Source of the DNA: Thozetella sp. PMI_491
Lineage: Eukaryota > Ascomycota > Sordariomycetes > Chaetosphaeriales > Chaetosphaeriaceae
Reading direction: 5' to 3'
Assembly: GCA_021432635.1 (NCBI GenBank)
Contig: MU270047.1
Span: 434,001-498,000 of the forward strand
Length of the DNA: 64,000 bases
Part shown: piece after piece, positions 57,615-64,000 of the stretch
Position numbering within the stretch: the stretch's first letter is position 1
How the letters are laid out: each line of letters begins with the position of its first letter
Program-made: the position numbers and the translations under genes
The notes under the pieces: generated by a model
Databases searched by the model: none
The model's input: only the letters and a program-made list of their open reading frames with translations
Told to the model about the DNA's origin: nothing

Positions 57615-59218
57615 CGAGATGATGAGGGACGATAAATCTTGTCTGGCTCACGACACCACCGCACACTTCTCTTTATTTTGGGTATCTACTTCTTGCTACG
57701 TGCTCTATCTCGAGCAGTCCTCTTCCCGATCCACAATTTACCGACTCTTATCTACTACTGCCCGCTATTTCACATCCTGTCATCACAGCACGGCGCAGGA
57801 CCATTTGTCAGATCACGAAAGGGAGCGGAAGGAAAGCATGCAAGGAAGACTAAAGAGGGCTCGCGCCCAGTCTGTCTATTTAACATTGGCGTCGGCATCA
57901 TGCTGCCAACATTAGAGCTCTGCGAAGAGCCATGGCATCTTTTGATGGGTATACATTCGGGATACCGGTAATCACAGCACGGCTCCCGCTTAAGACCTCC
58001 TAATTCATCACCCCCATCATCAACAAGAGAAATGAGGCGGGGGGCTCTCTTCATATACTGCACGTTTTAGTCTGTTTTCTCTACGTTTTGTGCTTCTGGG
58101 ACTTACTGGCTACAAGTGCCGTGCCCCCGGGCAGCGAGGCTGTGGGCGTTTGAGGGTTATTGATAATACGGCAAGGCTGGTCTATTGCGCTTATTCTAGT
58201 ATTTCTCTTCTTGTCGGCCATTTCGCCTCTCTTGTGAGGCTTACCAAGCCGAGGGGAAGATAGGCGTACGAGACCGCAGGCGGACGAATGTGCCAGGAGG
58301 GCTGCGGACCGAATATGGTGCAGAGCGGTCTGCATGATTTATAGCATACTACACTCTCCCTTGTTTGCCGGGGCAGCAGTCGGCCGAGTCAGTGGGAAGG
58401 AAGAGGCCAGAGATATGAGGGCGCTGTGACGAAGACGAAGATACCCCCCTGTCGTTTCTAAGAGCAGAGCAAGACAAGGCAATAGAAAGCCGCTAATAGG
58501 ATAAATCCAAATAACAAAGTTTAGGACCATCTCGCGTCTCGCATGCATTCCGCTTTCCTTCTGTAGATCGCTCTTGATTGGATGGGTAGAAGAGACGACA
58601 GATATGCAAGCAAGCAAAGCTCTGTTTTCCGCTCCCCAAACGTTACGTAGTACATAATGCATCGACAAGTTGTCTGACCTGGTTTGACAAGACTGGCCGG
58701 ATTGGGGTTTCTCTCGCTCGCAGAGTCCAAAACCCGTTTTCGAATCGCATTTGACACGGGATCCTCGCCTCTGAGCGGTTGTTGCCAACTAGACCGGATG
58801 CGGCTTAAAGTGAGGCAGCTTCCCCAGATTCGCCAGATTCGACCCAGATCCCGTGCAGGGTCTAGAAGCCGGCCCGAGAGCCAAATTTCACAGGCTGTGT
58901 TCGTCGTCCCTGCGTCCTGCCACGCGCACCCCTATCTCAAGAAGCACACTCACGATTTTTTTTTCACCCTTTGGCGATCCTGGCAGCAGCCGCACCGATC
59001 TGCTCCATTTTTCTTCCTCTCTCGACGACGCTGACGGCCTCCACGACAGCACCCAGCTTGCGGACGCGGTAGAAGATGGGCACAACGCCACCGCTGCCAG
59101 TCCCAAGCTCCAATCCTTCTCTGCCTCCTCTTCTTCAATCCAGCTATCGCTGAAGATTGTGGATGAGTGGATGATCTAAACATCGGGTGCTTGGCCTTCC
59201 GGGGAACACACCTGCGAG
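57615..59218. other. Intergenic region before the DCR2-like gene
   Basis: 1.6 kb with no supportable gene. The right part is the C/T-rich leader region of the phosphatase gene. Frames at 58339-58788 have no domain. Confidence 0.6.
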
Positions 59219-61100
59219 ATGACGCGACGCATTGTGAGTGCCCGACACGGCCCTCCGACCGTGTCCCTGTGATGGCGCATTCTCGTCACATCAGCTAACC
59301 ACAGCGCCGCCACAGGTCCGCACCATCATCCAGGTCGCCTCGGCGGCCGTCTTCACCTTCCTGGTGGTCTTCTTCCTCGACCGAAATTTCCGCGTGCTGC
59401 CGACGTCGATCCACGAGTACATGCCCCAGCACCATGCCGGGCTGATCATCACCGACATCACTGTCACGCAATGTTCCAGCCTCAACTTATTCTCGAGCTG
59501 CGCGCTCGACCCCGAGGTCTGGCACCGCATTGACAAGGATCTGTTCCTGGGGTTGAGCAGGTTCTCCAGCGGCTACATCTATCTGCGCCGGAAGAAGGAG
59601 GAGGACCTCACCGCTGAGGATAGGGTGGTTATGGATGTCTACGCCGGCCGGCTCGACCCCTCAACCACAGAGAAGGGCTCCTCGGGCGAGAAGTGGGAGT
59701 CCAGGCCCGCGGGGCTTTGGGTAAAAAGATCCTCAAAGAGGCATGCAAGCGATTCTAAGAAGGCCGTGACCGGCGTGGATGTCTTGTTCGGCGAGGACGC
59801 AGTGGAGGTTCGCGAGGGATGGGAGATGTTGGCGTCGCCATTGCTGCTCGATACGGGGTCGGCGATCCCTCAGCTCACGATACGGAGGGGGAGCCCGCAT
59901 GAGCACGCCAAGCCGAAATTGATGGTGAACGAGCATGGACGGTTCAAGATCATGCAGCTGGCCGACCTGCACCTCAGCACCGGCGTCGGGCGCTGCCGGG
60001 ATGCAGTCCCGGGCGGCTACCATGGGGGGAAGTGCGAGGCGGACCCCAGGACCCTAGACTTTGTCACCAAGATCCTAGAAGAGGAGAAGCCGGACTTCGT
60101 CGTTCTAAGCGGTGATCAGGTTAACGGCGACACCGCCCCGGACGCGCAAACTGTGAGTCTCGTCGCTTACGGGCTGGGTGTGAACATGAGCTAACCCACG
60201 AGGAACAAGGCCATCTTCAAGTATGCACATCTACTCATCAAACACAAGATCCCCTATGTTTCCATATTCGGAAACCACGACGACGAGGGATCGATGTCAC
60301 GGTCCGCGCAGATGTCTCTTATCGAGACCCTACCATACTCCCTGTCGAAGGCCGGACCGGAGGATATCGATGGCGTAGGGAACTATTACGTCGAGGTCTA
60401 CGCCCGGGGTAGCTCCGGCCACTCCGCCATCACCGTATACCTCCTCGATACACATTCGTACTCTCCAAACGAGAGAAAGTACAAAGGCTATGACTGGGTC
60501 AAGAAGAACCAGATTGAGTGGTTCACGAAGACGGCCCAGAGCCTAAAGAAGCAACACCAAGAGTATACGCACCACCACATGGACGTATCCTTTATCCACA
60601 TCCCCTTGCCCGAGTACCGAGATCCTGAGATCTACTTTTACGGTCCATGGAAAGAACCACCGACTGCACCCCTGTTTAACTCGGGATTCCGCGACGCGTT
60701 GGTCGAACAGGGCGTCGTCATGGTCAGCTGTGGACAGTGAGTTTGCATGCCATCGATCTTTTGGGCCATCAGGCTAACCCCCTCTCCCAGTGACCACGTT
60801 AACGAATTCTGCGCCATCTCCATGTCGGACGAAGAGGAGGTGGAAACGAGGCGGCCGGAGCTCTGGATGTGCTATGCCGGCGCGACAGGCTTTGGCGGAT
60901 ATGCAGGCTACGGTGGCTTCTACCGCAAGATCCGCATGTTTGAATTTGACATGAACGACGCGCGCATCACCACATGGAAGCGCGTCGAATGGGGAGAGAA
61001 CGACGAGACATCGCAGAGGATCGACGAGCAGATCATCGTCGACGCCGGTAAGCCAGTGCCGCCGCCCCCTCCCCCGCCTCCGGAGGAAGAGGGCGCGTGA
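59219..61100 (+). CDS. DCR2: Dcr2-like calcineurin-type phosphatase
   Basis: Four exons, 59219-59233, 59316-60152, 60210-60736 and 60791-61100, give 562 residues. The first exon encodes only MTRRI; introns are 82, 57 and 54 bases. Residues about 5-25 form one hydrophobic segment after a basic start, a likely signal anchor that puts the enzyme at an internal membrane. The metallophosphoesterase motifs are all present: LADLHLS (D-x-H), VLSGDQVNGD (GD), FGNHDDEG (GNHD/E), SFIHIPLPEY (H) and SCGHDH (GHxH), the last formed only after splicing the third intron. In yeast Dcr2 promotes mitotic start and acts on Ire1 and Sic1; the role here is inferred from family. The C-terminus is Pro-rich (a run of about ten prolines) and ends EEEGA. 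Ordinary host gene with nothing missing. Confidence 0.93.
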
Positions 61101-61761
61101 GCTGTTTCGAGAGCCCGAGTTACACACTGTCGCCTTGCGGCGACGACTCTCCGCGTGGCGACTCATTCGGCGAGACCAATCGCAGTATATATCTATATAT
61201 CTGGAAGCATTGGCATTGGGTGGTACCTGGGCGGCTGGGGACTACGGCGTTTTTCCACGGTAGCGATTCCATAGTATCTATTTGCGGGCCACGTGCCCAT
61301 TTGACGCACCCGTGGGAAGCGTTCGGAGTGTGTAGTGTCGCACAACCTTGCCTGCTGTTGCTTGGACGATACAAGATGCCGACGGCCATGACAGTCGCGC
61401 ACAGGAATCGCTGTACGGATAGACAGGAACCCCTCCTCCCCAATATTCAACCGCCACGCCGAACATCATTCGACTTTGGCTGCATCGGAACCAGCACTTC
61501 CCGCCAAAGCCGTCCCCAGTTTAGAGACTGATAGTTGTTTAGCTCAATGATGTTGGTACTCGTGCAGACCGAAAGTATGCAGAATGCGAGCTTTGCACTT
61601 TTTAAGGTACACCTACGTAGGTACCTACGTACCTTTTTAACCCGAACCTCCCATATATGACCTAGAATTCCCCGCAAGGCTGCACACAAATCTGCCCTTT
61701 CCTACCCCATCTCTCTAGTGAGCACAGCCACTCTGCTCTAAAGGATACAATCACTGGCTAG
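61101..61761. other. Intergenic region between DCR2 and the acetyltransferase
   Basis: No gene seen. It contains an 18-base perfect palindrome at 61614-61631 flanked by TTTTTAAGGTAC on the left and ACCTTTTTAA on the right. Confidence 0.6.
61614..61631. repeat. 18-base perfect palindrome
   Basis: TACGTAGGTACCTACGTA is its own reverse complement. Adjacent AAGGTAC and ACCTT extend the symmetry imperfectly. It lies about 130 bases before the acetyltransferase ATG, so it may be a promoter site or a simple recombination relic. Confidence 0.75.
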
Positions 61762-62530
61762 ATGGAGAGCTGTATCGATGGAAAGACAGCACGCGAACCT
61801 GAGATCTTCACAGAGAGGCTGAGGCTCCGGCCTCTGACATTGGAGGATGCAGACGCGATGTTTCGGATACGATTGATCGAATCGGTGCATAGACAATTGT
61901 GAGCAACATTCCACGGTGGTCATCCCACGCGGTCTAACTCGGTGAAGTCGAGGTGGCCCATTTTCCTCGGTAGCAGCCGCTGAGCACTGGATCCACGAGA
62001 CCACCTCTGGGATTCACAACTTCATATTTGCCCTGTCGCTCCGTGACCCTCCAAGAGATGCAGCCAGAGGCATTATCGGCGTCCTGGGCCTTAACCCCCG
62101 CGGCTCTCTCTGTTATATGCTATATCCGGACTTCTCTGGCCAAGGCTACTGCACCGAGGCACTCCGGGCCTTCCTAGAGGCTCTTTTTAAAGTGCAACCA
62201 CAGAGACATGAGCTGGAAGCTTGGATATTCGAGGACAATATCTCCAGTCGGAGGGTCGCGGAAAAGTGTGGCTTTGAGTATAGAGTACCAGTTGCAGAAC
62301 AACGACGCCGGTTCCTGGAGCAGGAGGAAGAGGATGAATTAAAACAGGCAGTTGTGAATCTCGGGCAGAAGCTCGAGGCTGACCTAAAACAGGCAGTTGT
62401 GAGTCTGGGTTTGCCGAGGGCAACCCAAGAAAGGGCAATGCTGCGGTTTGTTTATGAGAGGAATGCCACGGATGCTGGAGTCAACGCAAATGAAGGCGTA
62501 CTACAGGAGGGGCAGAACATAGGAGGGTGA
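61762..62530 (+). CDS. GNAT family N-acetyltransferase (RimJ/RimL type)
   Basis: Exons 61762-61898 and 61948-62530, joined across a 49-base intron (GTGAGC, TCTAACTC branch-like, GAAG), give 239 residues. The N-terminal TERLRLRPLTLEDADAMF and the spliced RGGPFSSVAAAEHWI match the usual opening of RimJ/RimL-like acetyltransferases. The acetyl-CoA site is PDFSGQGYCTEALRAFL, and the C-terminal helix-turn is EDNISSRRVAEKCGFEY. Such enzymes move acetyl from acetyl-CoA to an amino group; the substrate cannot be told. After residue about 190 comes an unusual Glu-rich tail with a tandem repeat (LKQAVVNLGQ, then LKQAVVSLGL). The domain is complete, so this looks functional. Confidence 0.88.
62337..62410 (+). 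repeat. Imperfect tandem repeat in the acetyltransferase tail
   Basis: The segment encoding DELKQAVVNLG is repeated as ADLKQAVVSLG about 48 bases later, with near-identical DNA (AAACAGGCAGTTGTGA in both). A recent in-frame duplication is the simplest reading. Confidence 0.75.
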
Positions 62531-63338
62531 CAAATAGATCGATTGATGCTTTCAAGAAGTTGTATCGTCGTGCTTCAGAGAGGTATAGCGGCCAGCTCGT
62601 CTGTCGAACACGGGTCGAGGCTGGCTTCAGATTTTGGTATGGCCCGTGCGCCCGAGATAGGGGCCTCTCTCCCGATATAAACAAAACAACAGGGAGCATG
62701 AGAACGCTCCGCTAATCCTCAAGATTACAAAAAAAGAATAATAAGGATTTTCTCATGATAAACTAGAAGCATATACCAAATAGTTATATGCATTAGGAGA
62801 AGAAGCAGAGAGAAGATGGCGTCGACGATATAATGCATAGTAGAGTAGAAAGCTAGCATCTCCGAGAACTACAAAATGAACAGCAAAAAGGTCACTACCT
62901 AGCAGTTAATGTATATTTTGACGATATTATTAAGATTCGGGTTGGCCGTGAGTTCACTGCCGCGCTGTTGGGTGGTAATATTCGAGGCTCTGCTTATCTT
63001 GAAAGATTAAAGAAATGTGTTAGCCGACGGTGAACCAGAAGATGACTAGACTTTCCACCTATTTGATACTGCCTCTCTAGCGTATGAAGTGATTTTAAGA
63101 CCGAGGTGAGGGAGCCAAAGAGTGGATGATTCGATGCCGCAGTGCTGAACTATCCTGAGCTGTCGCAACGTCTGCCTCTCAGTCACCGCCCCGGGACAAT
63201 AATTCACCCGAAGTAAAATAGGTCGAAACCAATATTCACACCAAGACATCCCAAGAGTACACACCTAGAATGGCCGGGCGGGTCGGTATTGCCACGATCA
63301 AGAGAACCGAAGAAATCAGAACAACTTAAGGCGATACG
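62531..63338. other. AT-rich spacer with a decayed coding-like frame
   Basis: The part from about 62710 to 63060 is clearly richer in A/T than the rest of the window. Within it, about 62869-63033 on the plus strand reads as a plausible peptide (for example HYLAVNVYFDDIIKIRVG) and ends at a stop. I cannot name its family. It could be an exon of an unknown gene or a relic of a mobile element; neither is shown. Confidence 0.4.
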
Positions 63339-64000
63339 ATGCCCGAGTCGATATTTGTCGACGCTATTTCCATGCCTACATCTCCCAAATCAGGTGGTGA
63401 TCTCGACCAAGGCGCCACCTTGAGCCATAGTGGCGAGGACGAAGGTCACTCTGGCCACCATATCAACCACCCCAGCCCCGCGGTTCCTCATGCCTTCCCT
63501 ACCAACAAGACATGCCAAACCAGCTCTCACTCTTCAAAACCAACCGCTGAGTTGCGCATTAGCGATGAAGAATGTGATACTCTTGGAGACATGCTCAATG
63601 GGCGACTTGGTATAGAGCTCGAGAACGACAAGGCTTGCACCAAGCTTTGGGAAGCAGCCCTGTCAGTGAGGGCGGGGGAATATCATCAGGCAGAGCAAAC
63701 GACACTTCTCTGCTACCAGGATGTAGTCAAAAATCTTCACAACGACGCCGCCTTCTTGCAGGCTGTCTATGACTACAACCAACTGTCCAGAGAGGGCATG
63801 ACCATCGAGCTTCTTCGCAAGGCATTAGCCCCGAGAGCACTGACCGAAACCGAGCAATCCTTAATCAACATGTCCATTTCGGAAGCCCATATGCAAAACA
63901 ATCTCGCGTATCGAAACTTACCCCCAGCCGCCCCGGAAGTGGGCGTCTGGGATCTCATGGTCCTCAACGGATATCAGGTCCCCATCGAGTACTTCCATCT
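63339..64000 (+). CDS. Partial unknown protein, runs off the right edge
   Basis: From ATG 63339 the frame stays open for 220 codons to the end of the window, and an in-frame TAA lies just upstream at 63327-63329, so this start is well placed. The visible part begins MPESIFVDAISMPTSPKSGG, is His/Ser-rich and probably disordered for about 80 residues, then becomes helical and soluble (CTKLWEAALSVRAGEYHQAE, then MTIELLRKALAPRALTETEQ). No domain is recognised and no intron is evident. Third-position use is less GC-biased than in the housekeeping block, which suggests a lineage-specific or faster-evolving gene. Confidence 0.6.
   Translation, partial: MPESIFVDAISMPTSPKSGGDLDQGATLSHSGEDEGHSGHHINHPSPAVPHAFPTNKTCQTSSHSSKPTAELRISDEECDTLGDMLNGRLGIELENDKACTKLWEAALSVRAGEYHQAEQTTLLCYQDVVKNLHNDAAFLQAVYDYNQLSREGMTIELLRKALAPRALTETEQSLINMSISEAHMQNNLAYRNLPPAAPEVGVWDLMVLNGYQVPIEYFH

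Overview
This window looks like nuclear DNA of a filamentous ascomycete, most likely a Sordariomycete close to the Sordariales. The protein genes are GC-rich at third codon positions. Most introns are short (49 to 115 bases) and begin GTRNGN or close to it, often with a CTAAC/CTGAC branch-like site before AG. Most products match fungal families: a MAGPGGGPPRR-type Zn2Cys6 regulator, Kap104, Pac4, Tho1, Dcr2 and an N2227 methyltransferase. I see no tRNA, rRNA, CRISPR array or intact mobile element. The species placement is inference from gene content.

Layout, left to right. At 1.7-2.5 kb is a small intronless disordered protein with a possible PP1-docking motif. At 5.4-11.2 kb is a 1905-residue protein with a RhoGEF-like (DH-like) segment followed by PH-like segments. 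A convergent spacer (11.2-13.9 kb) carries a scattered short repeat. At 15.9-13.9 kb (minus) is a five-exon Zn2Cys6 transcription factor. From 15.9 to 33.4 kb I find no supportable gene: a 17.5 kb GC-rich stretch with homopolymers, small tandem repeats and recurring GTAC-type near-palindromes. From 33.4 to 44.9 kb is a compact housekeeping block: KAP104 (-), PAC4 (-), a carnosine N-methyltransferase-like gene (+), a short-chain dehydrogenase (-) and a THO1/SARNP-like gene (+). From 44.9 to 52.8 kb is a second gene-poor stretch ending in a pyrimidine-rich leader. Then come a 1590-residue disordered protein with a C-terminal methyltransferase-like domain (+), a DCR2-like phosphatase (+), a GNAT acetyltransferase (+), a short AT-rich patch with a decayed coding-like frame, and a partial unknown gene running off the right edge.

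Functionally the block from 33 to 45 kb covers nuclear import of RNA-binding cargo (Kap104), proteasome assembly (Pac4) and mRNP packaging (Tho1). These are neighbours rather than a pathway. Several of these genes become recognisable only after splicing: the C-terminal exon of KAP104, both PAC4 exons, the first exons of the dehydrogenase and the acetyltransferase, and the last exon of THO1, which uses a GC-AG intron. I did not find a convincing new multi-gene system. The most unusual signals are the gene desert with its GTAC motifs, the AAGGAG repeat cluster, and repeat or domain oddities inside the two large disordered proteins.
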